This document shows, piece after piece, positions 45,457 through 53,977 of a DNA stretch of 64,000 nucleotides. The notes beneath the pieces were generated by a model, which searched no databases, was not told where the DNA came from, and worked only from the letters and a program-made list of their open reading frames with translations. Position numbers and translations under genes: made by a program. Positions within the stretch are counted from its first letter, which is position 1; every line of letters starts with the position of its first letter. Source of the stretch: Aquilutibacter rugosus (lineage in GTDB: Bacteria > Pseudomonadota > Gammaproteobacteria > Xanthomonadales > Xanthomonadaceae); the NCBI RefSeq assembly GCF_036541335.1, contig NZ_JAZHBO010000001.1, positions 62,001 to 126,000 on the forward strand, given 5' to 3'.

Positions 45457-47250
45457 TTAGCCTGCGACTTCGGACTTGCGCGGGCGCACCATCACGTGGA
45501 CTTCGGCCAGTTGCGCATCGGCAATCGGCGACGGTGCATCGGTCATCAGACATTGCGCACCGGTGGTCTTGGGGAAGGCAATCACGTCGCGGATGGATTC
45601 CGTGCCGGCCATCAGCGCGGCAATGCGATCGATACCGAAGGCCACGCCACCATGCGGCGGCGCGCCGTACTTGAGTGCATCGAGCAGGAAGCCGAACTTG
45701 GCCTGCGCTTCTTCGGCACCGATGCCCAGCAGTTCAAACACGGCCGACTGCATGGCGCTGGAGTGGATACGGATCGAACCGCCACCAATCTCGTTACCAT
45801 TGAGCACCATGTCGTAGCCGCGCGACACGGCGGTGGCCGCATTGGCCCTGAGATCGGCAATGTCATCGACCGCCGGCGCCGTAAACGGATGGTGGAGTGC
45901 GACGTATCGGCCGGCTTCGTCATCGTATTCGAACATCGGGAAATCGGTGACCCACAAGGGCTTCCAGTCCCCTTCGCGCATCAGGCCCAGATCCTTACCG
46001 AGCTTGAGACGCACCGCGCCCATGAAATCGCTGGCGGTCTTGGCGTTACCGGCACCGAACAGAATCAGGTCGCCGTCCTTGGCGCCGGCACGTTCGACTA
46101 TGGCCAGCAAGGTGGCATCGTCAAAGAACTTGGCGATCGGCGAGTTGATGCCTTCGCGACCGTTGGCCAGCGTCTCGACCTTCATCCAGGCCAGACCCTT
46201 GGCACCGTACTTGGCGGCGTGCGCGGCGAGCTCATCGATCTGCTTACGCGAATGCGAAGCGGCACCCGGCGCGGTCAGTGCGATCACACGGCCATCGGCG
46301 GCGTTGGCCACATCGGCAAAGACCTTGAAATCACAGGTTTTCACTAAATCGACGATGTCGGCAAAGGCCATATCAAAACGCAGATCGGGTTTGTCGGAGC
46401 CGTACAGACGCATCGCCTCGGCGTAAGTCATGCGCGGGAACGGGTTGGCCAGCTCGACGCCTTTAACCTCGCGGAAGACGTGACGAATCATGTCTTCGGT
46501 CAGGTTCTGCACATCGGCCTCGTTGACCCACGCGAACTCCATGTCGAGTTGCGTGAATTCCAACTGGCGATCGGCACGCAGGGCTTCGTCGCGGAAGCAG
46601 CGGGCGATCTGATAGTAACGGTCAAAACCGGCCATCATCAGGATTTGCTTGAACAGCTGCGGCGACTGCGGCAGAGCGTAGAACTCACCTGCGTGCATGC
46701 GCGCCGGCACCAAAAAGTCACGCGCACCTTCGGGCGTGGCCTTGGTCAGAATCGGCGTTTCAATGTCCTGGAAATTGCGCTCATCGAGATAACGACGCAG
46801 AGCGGCGACCAGCTTGGTGCGCGTGCGCATCATCTGCTGCATCTGCGGACGACGCAGATCGAGATAACGGTATTTCAGGCGCGTTTCTTCGCCGGGATTT
46901 TCGTGCGCGTGGAACGGCAGTGGCTCGGCCTTGTTCAACACTTCGATGCGCTTGGCCAGAATCTCGACTTGGCCGGTACGGATTTTGTCGTTCACCGCAT
47001 GACGAGCACGCACCACACCGGTGATGCGCACGCAATCCTCGTAACCCAGTTGCGAAGCGGCAGCAATCACGGCGGCATTGTCGGCGTTATCGGCATCGGG
47101 CTCGGCGACGACCTGGACAATGCCCTCGTGGTCGCGCAGATCCACAAAGCAAACACCGCCCAAATCGCGGGCCACATCAACCCAACCGCACAGCGTGACA
47201 GTTTGGTCGATCAGAGAGGAATCAATTAGCCCGCAAAAATGGGTACGCAT
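45457..47250 (-). CDS. aspS: aspartyl-tRNA synthetase
   Basis: Class IIb synthetase of 597 residues, normal for the bacterial type with a GAD insertion. It has an N-terminal OB fold (VTLCGWVDVARDLGGVCFVD), motif 2 (QIARCFRDEALRADRQLEFT), the flexible/GAD region in the middle and motif 3 near the C-terminus (GGVAFGIDRIAALMAG). The start MRTHFCGLI is the usual one. It follows the FmdB-type gene by 23 nt. Confidence 0.97.
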   Translation of the reverse strand: MRTHFCGLIDSSLIDQTVTLCGWVDVARDLGGVCFVDLRDHEGIVQVVAEPDADNADNAAVIAAASQLGYEDCVRITGVVRARHAVNDKIRTGQVEILAKRIEVLNKAEPLPFHAHENPGEETRLKYRYLDLRRPQMQQMMRTRTKLVAALRRYLDERNFQDIETPILTKATPEGARDFLVPARMHAGEFYALPQSPQLFKQILMMAGFDRYYQIARCFRDEALRADRQLEFTQLDMEFAWVNEADVQNLTEDMIRHVFREVKGVELANPFPRMTYAEAMRLYGSDKPDLRFDMAFADIVDLVKTCDFKVFADVANAADGRVIALTAPGAASHSRKQIDELAAHAAKYGAKGLAWMKVETLANGREGINSPIAKFFDDATLLAIVERAGAKDGDLILFGAGNAKTASDFMGAVRLKLGKDLGLMREGDWKPLWVTDFPMFEYDDEAGRYVALHHPFTAPAVDDIADLRANAATAVSRGYDMVLNGNEIGGGSIRIHSSAMQSAVFELLGIGAEEAQAKFGFLLDALKYGAPPHGGVAFGIDRIAALMAGTESIRDVIAFPKTTGAQCLMTDAPSPIADAQLAEVHVMVRPRKSEVAG

Positions 47251-47273
47251 ACGTTGAACTACTTTTTAGTGAA

Positions 47274-47573
47274 TCAGGTGGAAGACGAGGTCGGCTTACC
47301 CGGCGCAGCCGGCGCCGGAGAGGCTGCAGGCGCGGACGCGGACGTGCTGCCGCCGGGGTTATCGCCGGCGAGATTGCGCTTTTTGTCAGTGGCCGATTTG
47401 AAATCGGTTTCGTACCAACCGCCGCCGGCGAGCCGGAACTGCGGAGCGGTCAGTTGCCGATGCACGGCCGACTGACCGCACTCCGGACACACATCGGGAT
47501 CCGGGTCGGACATTTTTTGCAGACGGTCAAAACTGTGACCGCAGGCATCACAGAGAAAGGCATAGATTGGCAT
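47274..47573 (-). CDS. FmdB-type zinc-ribbon protein
   Basis: A 99-residue protein. The N-terminal 45 residues form the CxxC...CxxC zinc ribbon of FmdB/DUF2201-like regulators (YAFLCDACGHSFDRLQKMSD, then DVCPECGQSAVHRQL), followed by a low-complexity Ala/Pro/Ser tail. Such genes often precede aspS in xanthomonads. Function unclear. Confidence 0.88.
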   Translation of the reverse strand: MPIYAFLCDACGHSFDRLQKMSDPDPDVCPECGQSAVHRQLTAPQFRLAGGGWYETDFKSATDKKRNLAGDNPGGSTSASAPAASPAPAAPGKPTSSST

Positions 47574-47664
47574 AACCCCCTATTTTAGCGCCTAAGGGGC
47601 AATTCGGGGAACGTGTGGCCTTGGAACCCCGAAGATGACTACGTCATCGGGAGGGGCTAGAGCG

Positions 47665-48867
47665 TCATGCTCCGCCTTCGAGCGGATCAAAGTTCGGCAT
47701 TTGCCGCTTCAGGAACTCATCAAACAGCGGGACAGTAAAGGCGGTATCCCCGTGCGAGGGACTGTAAATCATGCCTTTCCGAATCAGGCTGCTGCGGATG
47801 GGCGCCACCGCATTGACCGACTTACCAAGGACTTTGGAAATGCCACCCGACCGATGAGAACCTGCTCCCAGTTCCGCCATTGCACGCACGTACTTTCGTT
47901 CGGCGGGAGTCAAGCGGTCCATTCGCACCCGGAAGAAGCTTCTATCCAACTCAGCAATTGCTCTGTCCGTCGCACAATTGTCTACATCTTCCGCTCGAAT
48001 GGGCGAGCTATCCGCACAGTCCCATGCATGCTTGCCCCACTCCTGCAGAAAGTAGGGGTAGCCTCTGGTTTTCCTGAAGATGCTTTCAAGCGCGGCTGGC
48101 TCGTACGAGGCATTTTCCTTCTCCGCAGGCTCAAGCAGCGCTGCCCTTGCCTCCTCTTCGGACAATGCATCCAGCGGAACGAATTCGAATAGCCGTTCGG
48201 CATACGACTTTGCATTTCCCATCTGCCCTGCAAGCTGCGGCAAACCGGCGCCAATCAACGTGATTGGCAACTGCAACTGAGAACAGCGATGCAGCGCCGT
48301 GATGAGGGCTGCCAGTTCGTTTTCTTCTACATACTGCAATTCGTCAATAAAGAGGACTACTGCTGTATCACGGTCCTTTGCAGCCTCGCCGACCGCGCGC
48401 AGTAGCGCAGTGAGATCCGCGTCCAGATCTCCGGTATCCGCTAAACCGGGCTCAATACCGAGATCCAAGCCAACTTCGACGTCGGCATATTTAACTTTCA
48501 TCGCTTGAATAAAGCTGCCCAGGCCCCGGAGCGCCTTCTTGGCGAGCTCACCACCGGCCGCAAGGCGATCCAGCTTGAGGATTGCGGTTCTCAACGCCGG
48601 TGCAAGCAATGCCGGCAGCGATTTCCGTTCCGGCGCTTCCAGTATCAATGTCGTGATGCCCTTCACTTCGGCGTCCTGATTGAGACGATTCAGCAAAACG
48701 GTCTTTCCGACGCCGCGCAATCCTACGATCAACAGACTACGGGCAGATCGTCCGGCTCGTATGCGGTCCAATGCAATAGAGGCCTTTTCGATGACGTCCT
48801 CACGGCCCGCCAATTCCGGAGGCGGGGTACCAGCGCCGGGGGCATATGGATTTTGTCTCGGATCCAT
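47665..48867 (-). CDS. orphan AAA-type ATPase
   Basis: A 400-residue P-loop ATPase of the ORC/STAND-like AAA group. It begins with a Pro-rich N-terminus (NPYAPGAGTPPPELAGREDV), has Walker A VGLRGVGKTVLLNRL near 50-64, Walker B LFIDELQYVEENE near 172, and sensor ITLIGAGLPQLAGQMG. The C-terminal third (about 310-400) looks like a winged helix (GGISKVLGKSVNAVAPIRSS). No partner gene adjoins it. A palindrome-rich leader precedes the start codon. GC content appears lower than in the flanking core genes, so it may be acquired. Function unknown. Confidence 0.8.
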   Translation of the reverse strand: MDPRQNPYAPGAGTPPPELAGREDVIEKASIALDRIRAGRSARSLLIVGLRGVGKTVLLNRLNQDAEVKGITTLILEAPERKSLPALLAPALRTAILKLDRLAAGGELAKKALRGLGSFIQAMKVKYADVEVGLDLGIEPGLADTGDLDADLTALLRAVGEAAKDRDTAVVLFIDELQYVEENELAALITALHRCSQLQLPITLIGAGLPQLAGQMGNAKSYAERLFEFVPLDALSEEEARAALLEPAEKENASYEPAALESIFRKTRGYPYFLQEWGKHAWDCADSSPIRAEDVDNCATDRAIAELDRSFFRVRMDRLTPAERKYVRAMAELGAGSHRSGGISKVLGKSVNAVAPIRSSLIRKGMIYSPSHGDTAFTVPLFDEFLKRQMPNFDPLEGGA

Positions 48868-48869
48868 GG

Positions 48870-48942
48870 AAATACACCAAAGTTAACTCATGTTACTTAA
48901 AGTTATCATTTTTCGATAACTTTGGATAACTTTAGTGTATTT
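48870..48942. promoter_or_regulatory. clustered inverted AAAGTTATC sites upstream of the AAA ATPase
   Basis: The 74-bp gap between the AAA ATPase start and the end of the ABC-F gene is filled by symmetrical motifs. An 18-bp outer inverted pair (48870-48887 against 48925-48942, 16 of 18 matches) encloses a perfect 9-bp inner pair AAAGTTATC/GATAACTTT (48899-48907 and 48915-48923). Four near-identical half sites in one leader suggest an autoregulatory or cooperative operator. Confidence 0.65.
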
Positions 48943-50828
48943 CACTCGTAGAGGTCTAACAGGGCCTCTTCGGCACGGGCCAGACGTTCCGCCAGTTCAG
49001 CCCGCTCTCCCGCCAGCGTCTCCGCCCGACGATGATCCCGACTGAACAGCTCCGGATCCGACAGGTCCAGATCCACCGTCTTGAGCTGCGATTCCAGCTC
49101 GGCGACCTTGGCCTCGGCCTCGGCCAGCTTGACCGGATTGGTCTTGCGCTTTGGCGCCGCAGGCGCCGCCGGTGCAGGCGCTGGCGCCTCGACAGCCGCC
49201 GGAGCCTCTGCCGAAGCCGACGTTTTGGCACCCGCAAACCCCTGCTTCTGCTCGGTCTGATCGCGCGTCCGTAGCCATACGGCGTAATCGTCGAGATCGC
49301 CATCGAACGGTTGGGCCACGCCATCGGCCACACGCCAGAATGAATCGGACACCAGACCGATCAAGTGACGATCGTGCGAGACGAGCACAATGGCGCCATC
49401 GAAATCGCTCAGCGCCTCGGCCAGAGCCTCACGCATCTCGAGATCCAAGTGGTTGGTCGGTTCGTCGAGCAGCAGGACGTTGGGTTGCTGGAACGCAATC
49501 ATCGCCAGGGCCAACCGTGCGCGTTCGCCGCCGCTAAAGCCATCGACCGTTTCGAAGGCACGATTGCCCGGGAAATTCCACTTGCCCAGAAAATCCCGCA
49601 GCACCTGCGTCGAGACGTTCGGTGCGAGTTCGGAGAGATGATCGATCGGCGTCGAGCCCTCGTGCAGCGACTCCACCGTGTGCTGCGCAAAGTAACCGAT
49701 GCGCAGATCCGGATGACCGCCCCACTCGCCCGTCAGCAGCGGAATTTCCTTGGTCAGCGATTTCACCAGCGTCGATTTACCGGCACCGTTGGGTCCCAGC
49801 AGCGCGACGCGATCGCCGGCCTCGAGCACGAACCGCACGTTATCCAGTACGACGTGGTCGCCGTAGCCGCAGTTCGCATCGGTCAGACGCAGCAATGCAT
49901 GCGGCAACTTGTTCGGCGCGGGAAACTCAATACGGAACGAACGCTCAACGCGCACGGCCTCGGTTCCGGCCAGTTTTTCAAGGCGTTTCATGCGGCTTTG
50001 GGCCTGCTTCGCCTTCGAGGCCTTGGCCTTGAACCGATCAATAAACTTTTGCAGATGCTCGCGCTCGACCTGTTCTTTGTCGTGCGCAATCTGCTGCAGT
50101 CGCAGATGTTCGGCACGCTGACGCTCAAACGCCGTGTAGTTGCCGGTGTAGAGCTTGAGCTTGCCGTCGTGCAGATGCACGGTATGAGTGCTGACCCCAT
50201 CGAGAAATTCGCGATCGTGCGAAATCATCAGCAAGGTGCCCGGATATTTGAGCAACCACTGTTCGAGCCACAGGACCGCATCCAAGTCCAAGTGGTTGGT
50301 GGGTTCGTCGAGCAGCAGCAAGTCCGAAGGCATCATCAGCGCCTTGGCCAAGTTCAGCCGCACACGCCAACCGCCGGAAAACGCCTTGACCGCGCGATCA
50401 TGCGTTTCGGGCGCAAAGCCCAGACCGTGCAGCAGTTTGGCAGCGCGCGCGGGCGCATCGTAGCCTTTCAGCGCTTCGAGTTGCAGATGCGCATCGGCCA
50501 CGGCCTCCCAATCCTCGCGCTCGACCGCCTCGCGTTCGGCCACAATCACGCGATGCACCTCGTCATCGCCCGAGAGCACAAACTCCAGCGCCGAGTCATC
50601 CAGGGCCGGCGTCTCCTGCGCCACCGAGGCAATGCGAAGCTTGCTGGGCACATCAATATCGCCCTGATCGGGCTCGACATCGCCCTGTAGCGCAGCAAAC
50701 AGCGAACTCTTGCCCGCACCATTGCGCCCAATCACGCCAATGCGCCAACCGGCATGCATCGTCAGGTCGACGTTGGACAACAAAAGCCGCTCACCGCGGC
50801 GCAGAGCAAAGTTTCGAAAGGCAATCAT
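48942..50828 (-). CDS. yheS: ABC-F family ATPase (YheS-type)
   Basis: A 628-residue soluble protein with two ABC domains and no membrane part: Walker A VIGRNGAGKSSLFAAL and LLGPNGAGKSTLVKSL, signatures FSGGWRVRLNLAKALM and FSGGERARLALAMIAF, and both DEPTNHLDL motifs. The inter-domain linker is highly charged (HLQKFIDRFKAKASKAKQAQ) and the tail is Ala/Pro-rich followed by a coiled coil. ABC-F proteins act on ribosomes. The start ATG at 50828 directly follows an intergenic repeat and has no clear Shine-Dalgarno sequence. Confidence 0.92.
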   Translation of the reverse strand: MIAFRNFALRRGERLLLSNVDLTMHAGWRIGVIGRNGAGKSSLFAALQGDVEPDQGDIDVPSKLRIASVAQETPALDDSALEFVLSGDDEVHRVIVAEREAVEREDWEAVADAHLQLEALKGYDAPARAAKLLHGLGFAPETHDRAVKAFSGGWRVRLNLAKALMMPSDLLLLDEPTNHLDLDAVLWLEQWLLKYPGTLLMISHDREFLDGVSTHTVHLHDGKLKLYTGNYTAFERQRAEHLRLQQIAHDKEQVEREHLQKFIDRFKAKASKAKQAQSRMKRLEKLAGTEAVRVERSFRIEFPAPNKLPHALLRLTDANCGYGDHVVLDNVRFVLEAGDRVALLGPNGAGKSTLVKSLTKEIPLLTGEWGGHPDLRIGYFAQHTVESLHEGSTPIDHLSELAPNVSTQVLRDFLGKWNFPGNRAFETVDGFSGGERARLALAMIAFQQPNVLLLDEPTNHLDLEMREALAEALSDFDGAIVLVSHDRHLIGLVSDSFWRVADGVAQPFDGDLDDYAVWLRTRDQTEQKQGFAGAKTSASAEAPAAVEAPAPAPAAPAAPKRKTNPVKLAEAEAKVAELESQLKTVDLDLSDPELFSRDHRRAETLAGERAELAERLARAEEALLDLYE

Positions 50829-50830
50829 GC

Positions 50831-50919
50831 GGTAATGGTAAATGGTAAATGGAAAATGGGAGTTGGAAACTGGTAAAAAGCTCCGGCGCTGAGAGTCTAT
50901 GGGAAGAGGCACCATTTAC
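50831..50919. repeat. ATGGGAA-type palindromic repeat, unit 1
   Basis: Runs of ATGGTAA/ATGGAAA end in the core AAAATGGGAGTTGGAAACTG GT (50853-50874, spaced here for length). A GC-rich inner part and a short inverse arm (ACCATTTACC, 50911-50920) follow. It begins 3 nt before the yheS start codon. Confidence 0.75.
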
Positions 50920-50920
50920 C

Positions 50921-51034
50921 GCTTGGTGGGAAATGGGAAATGGGAAATGGGAGTTGGAAATTGGTGAGGAGCGTCTCGGCCCTCAAGGACTAAGGGCGCG
51001 GAACCATTTGCCAGTTTCCATTTCCCATTTCCCA
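50921..51034. repeat. ATGGGAA-type palindromic repeat, unit 2
   Basis: GGGAAATGGGAAATGGGAAA arrays lead to the core at 50945-50965 (GTTGGAAATTGGT variant) and end in the inverted arm CCAGTTTCCATTTCCCATTT (51011-51034), giving a long imperfect hairpin. It stops 1 bp before the stop codon of the four-helix-bundle gene. Confidence 0.78.
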
Positions 51035-51035
51035 G

Positions 51036-51401
51036 TCAGCGCGCAGCGCCTGGCGCACGGTACCTCCTGCGGAGGACCGTCAAGATTCTGCCGATGCGGT
51101 CGATTTGTTCGAGGAGTCGGTCAAAGTCCGCGGGCGGGATCCATTGCAAACGTGTTGCCAATTCCAGCTGAGTATGGAGTTCGGCCAGGGAGCCTTGCGC
51201 AATGGCGAGGAACTGCGCCTTCTCTTTCGGGTGTTCGCGGGTCCAGCCCTCGGCGATGTTGGACGGGACCGACACTGCAGCGCGGGTGATCTGCAATCGA
51301 AGACCGAACCGCTCGCGAAACGGCAGGTAGTCCGCCGTGTGCAGGACATCGGCCGTCATGTCCATGGCCAGCTGCCACACCTCCGAGGTCCTGTAGTGCA
51401 T
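51036..51401 (-). CDS. four-helix-bundle protein, S23/Avd-like
   Basis: A 121-residue protein: MHYRTSEVWQLAMDMTADVL starts helix one, and LQITRAAVSVPSNIAEGWTR is the hallmark of the four-helix-bundle (23S rRNA-intervening-sequence, TIGR02436) family. These proteins are pentameric bundles; most stand-alone copies have no known function, and relatives (Avd) assist diversity-generating retroelements. The ATG at 51401 matches the family start. No reverse transcriptase or rRNA lies nearby. It is enclosed by repeat units 2 and 3, the main reason to suspect a mobile context. Confidence 0.88.
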   Translation of the reverse strand: MHYRTSEVWQLAMDMTADVLHTADYLPFRERFGLRLQITRAAVSVPSNIAEGWTREHPKEKAQFLAIAQGSLAELHTQLELATRLQWIPPADFDRLLEQIDRIGRILTVLRRRYRAPGAAR

Positions 51402-51493
51402 TGACCACCCCAAAGCAACAGAGCCTAGCGGGCAGTCTTCGGTCCGACCATCAGCGCCGGCCGCAGTGGCTGGTAAGGAGCCACCGCGCCGTA

Positions 51494-51634
51494 ACTGGTG
51501 AATGGGAAATGGAGACTGGGAAATGGAAAATGGGAGTTGGAAACTGGTGAGAAGTTCTAGGCGCCGGAGCCTATACCGTGTGAGCACCCGCTACCACTTT
51601 CCATTTCCCACTCACCATTTACCGCTCCACTGGC
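51494..51634. repeat. ATGGGAA-type palindromic repeat, unit 3
   Basis: Starts ACTGGTGAATGGGAAATGG and contains the core at 51527-51548, which is identical to unit 1 over 22 nt. A GC-rich inner part that aligns with unit 1 follows, and then the inverted arm CACTTTCCATTTCCCACTCA (51595 on). It lies just before the antiporter gene. Confidence 0.78.
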
Positions 51635-51649
51635 TGTTACTCTAAAAGG

Positions 51650-53347
51650 ATGCCCCATCACACCTCATTGATTCTGATTCTGACGGCTGGCTTTGTGCTC
51701 GCTTTTGTTTTTGGCGCGCTGGCTAATCGGCTCAGGTTATCGCCGCTGGTTGGCTACGTGCTCGCCGGCGTAATCGTCGGTCCGTTCACTCCCGGCTTCG
51801 TCGGCGATGCATCGTTGGCCCCGCAATTGGCCGAAATCGGCGTGATCCTGCTGATGTTCGGTGTCGGTCTGCACTTCTCGATTGAGGACCTGTTGGCGGT
51901 CCGCAAGACGGCTCTGCCCAGCGCTTTGCTGCAGATCCCGTTGTTCACTGCGATCGGTTGGGCGGTCGCGGTCTGGCTGTTCGGATGGAGCCACGGCGCC
52001 GGCCTGGTCTATGGTCTGGCCTTGTCGGTCGCTTCCACGGTCGTGCTGTTGCGGGCGCTAGAAACGCGCGGGCTGGTGGATACGGACAAGGGTCGGGTCG
52101 CCATCGGTTTGCTCATTGTCGAAGACCTGGTCATGGTCCTGGCTTTGGTCCTGTTGCCGGCCATCGCGGGCTTTTTCACGGGCGCTCAGGCCGCCACGCC
52201 GGTCGAGTTGGCCAAGACGATCGGCATCACGCTGCTGAAAGTCAGCGCGTTCGTAGCGTTGATGTTGACGGTCGGTCAGCGGTTGATTCCGTGGATTCTG
52301 CGGCGCACGGTCGAGACCGGTTCGCGCGAGCTGGTCACGCTGTGCGTGCTGGCAATCGCGATGGGCGTCGCATTCGGTTCCGCCAGCATGTTCGGGGTGT
52401 CGTTCGCGCTGGGCGCTTTCTTTGCCGGCACGATCCTCAACCGCTCGGAGTTCTCTCACGAGGCCGCCGACCAGACGCTCCCGCTCCGCGATGCATTCGC
52501 CGTGCTGTTCTTCGTCTCGGTCGGCATGCTGTTCGATCCGCGCATCCTGCTCGAACGCCCGCTCGAAGTCTTCATCACCTTCCTGATCATTGTCGGCATC
52601 AAGTCGTTTTTCGGCTTCCACATCGTCAATCGCATCACGCGAAGCCGCGGCACCGGTTGGCTGGTCTCGAGCACGCTATCGCAGATCGGCGAGTTCTCGT
52701 TCATCCTAGCCTCGCTCGGGCTGTCGCTGAAAATGCTGCCCAAAGACGGCCACGATCTGATCCTCGCCGGCGCGATTCTGTCGATCATCGCCAACCCGTT
52801 CATGATGACCATCTACGATCGCTGGGCCGCCAAGCAGTCCCTCGGCGTCGTCCCCGCCGATGGCGATGCCTCCTTCCCACTCCTTCCCGCCCCATCTACC
52901 CCTCTCGAAGGCCACACTCTGGTCATCGGCTTTGGCCGCGTCGGACAGGAAATCGCCCGCGCGCTCGCGCCCCGCGGTGTCTCGATGGCCATCGCCGACG
53001 TCGAGGAGACCCACATCGCCCGCGCTCGCTCCCTCGACCTGCCCGCGATCCTCGGCAACGCCGTGAACCCCCGCGTCCTCGAGGCCATGAACCCCTCTTC
53101 GGCCATCGCGGCCATCGTCGCCCTTCCCGCCGCCCTCGAAACCGCCGAGATCATCGAAACGCTCCGCTCGCTCAACCCCGGTCTCAGCATCGTCGCCCGC
53201 GCCCACAGCGAGTCCGCGCTCAAGCACTATCTCTCCCACGGCGCCGACGCCGCCGTCCTGGCCGAGCGCGAACTGGGCCAAAGCCTCGCCGAAATGGTCC
53301 TCGCCCTCCCGATCTACCGCGGCGACCGTCGCCTCACGCCCCACTAA
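51650..53347 (+). CDS. CPA2-family K+/H+ antiporter (KefB/YbaL type)
   Basis: A 565-residue protein with about 12 membrane helices to residue 390 (LILILTAGFVLAFVFGALAN, LVGYVLAGVIVGPFTPGF, LLMFGVGLHFSIEDLLAVRK). A C-terminal TrkA-N/RCK domain follows (HTLVIGFGRVGQEIARALAP) that binds NAD(H)-type ligands and gates transport. It is closest in layout to YbaL/KefB. It lies after repeat unit 3 and before a gene-free stretch. Confidence 0.93.
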   Translation: MPHHTSLILILTAGFVLAFVFGALANRLRLSPLVGYVLAGVIVGPFTPGFVGDASLAPQLAEIGVILLMFGVGLHFSIEDLLAVRKTALPSALLQIPLFTAIGWAVAVWLFGWSHGAGLVYGLALSVASTVVLLRALETRGLVDTDKGRVAIGLLIVEDLVMVLALVLLPAIAGFFTGAQAATPVELAKTIGITLLKVSAFVALMLTVGQRLIPWILRRTVETGSRELVTLCVLAIAMGVAFGSASMFGVSFALGAFFAGTILNRSEFSHEAADQTLPLRDAFAVLFFVSVGMLFDPRILLERPLEVFITFLIIVGIKSFFGFHIVNRITRSRGTGWLVSSTLSQIGEFSFILASLGLSLKMLPKDGHDLILAGAILSIIANPFMMTIYDRWAAKQSLGVVPADGDASFPLLPAPSTPLEGHTLVIGFGRVGQEIARALAPRGVSMAIADVEETHIARARSLDLPAILGNAVNPRVLEAMNPSSAIAAIVALPAALETAEIIETLRSLNPGLSIVARAHSESALKHYLSHGADAAVLAERELGQSLAEMVLALPIYRGDRRLTPH

Positions 53348-53363
53348 GGCCCCGCCTGCCGGC

Positions 53364-53404
53364 CGGCCTAGTGCGGCCCGCCGGTCGGGCGGCCTAGTGC
53401 GGCC
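53364..53404. repeat. 15-bp direct repeat, two copies
   Basis: CGGCCTAGTGCGGCC occurs at 53364-53378 and 53390-53404, 26 bp apart, in a GC-rich stretch just after the antiporter gene. Confidence 0.8.
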
Positions 53405-53456
53405 TGTCGGCACATACATGTCCACTTTCGCGATGTCCAAATGGGGGTGTTTGGAT

Positions 53457-53777
53457 GCGCACTTTCTATGCCCCAAGGCTAATTTCTCGCCAGTGCGGGC
53501 ACAAGATGTGCGCATTTAGTGCGCGACGTAGTCGTCGGCAAAAGCAGTGCTTGAACAATGCATGCACTACTGCAGTGCGGATGAAGTGCGTAAATAGGGC
53601 CGCCCGAGGTGGCGAAGGCCAATTGCGTGGAACTCCCAGGCGTCAATGACGCGTGCTGGAGACGCCAGAGTTTGACGTGAGCGCGGCCGGCGGCACTTAC
53701 AAAGAGCTCGCGCACGCTTATTGCACTTTCTGAGCCCCGAGTGGATAAAAAGTAGTTACAGGGCATAAAAAGTGCGC
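53457..53777. repeat. 321-bp segment with 17-bp inverted ends (MITE-like)
   Basis: GCGCACTTTCTATGCCC (53457-53473) and GGGCATAAAAAGTGCGC (53761-53777) are inverted copies with one mismatch. The segment between has no coding frame and several further GTGCGC/GCAC motifs. No clear target-site duplication was found. Confidence 0.5.
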
Positions 53778-53856
53778 GGACGGACAATACCGATTTCCAC
53801 ACAAAAAAACTGGGGCAATGCGACGCGGCAAAAGGTGGCAACGCTGGGTGACGGGC

Positions 53857-53922
53857 AAAAAAAGAGGCGGGCCGCCGCGCGGCCCTGGGGGCCGGTTGGT
53901 GGTCCGCCTCTTCCCCTCTTTG
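53857..53922 (-). terminator. rho-independent terminator of btuB
   Basis: On the minus strand a 9-bp outer stem (AAGAGGCGG/CCGCCTCTT), enclosing a second GC-rich hairpin, is followed by seven T residues. It lies 56 nt downstream of the btuB stop. Confidence 0.85.
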
Positions 53923-53977
53923 AGGTTGATGGCGCGGCGCGCGGCGCCCGGGGGGGGCGCCGGGGGGCGCCCAGGGG

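Larger units (their letters stand above)
53348..53977. other. 630-bp gene-free, repeat-rich stretch
   Basis: No frame in this stretch looks coding. It holds a short direct repeat, an inverted-repeat element and the btuB terminator (separate entries). Confidence 0.75.

Noticed and set aside
50831..51634. CRISPR array
   Set aside because: The repeats are irregular, palindromic and separated by unequal stretches containing a gene; no spacer periodicity and no cas genes.
50826..51650. Diversity-generating retroelement
   Set aside because: The four-helix-bundle protein resembles Avd, but there is no reverse transcriptase and no template or variable repeat nearby.
51958..53397. A 479-codon plus-strand frame inside the antiporter gene
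   Set aside because: Same strand but shifted frame; Arg/His/Pro-rich and without domains, while the overlapping antiporter frame has clear family motifs.
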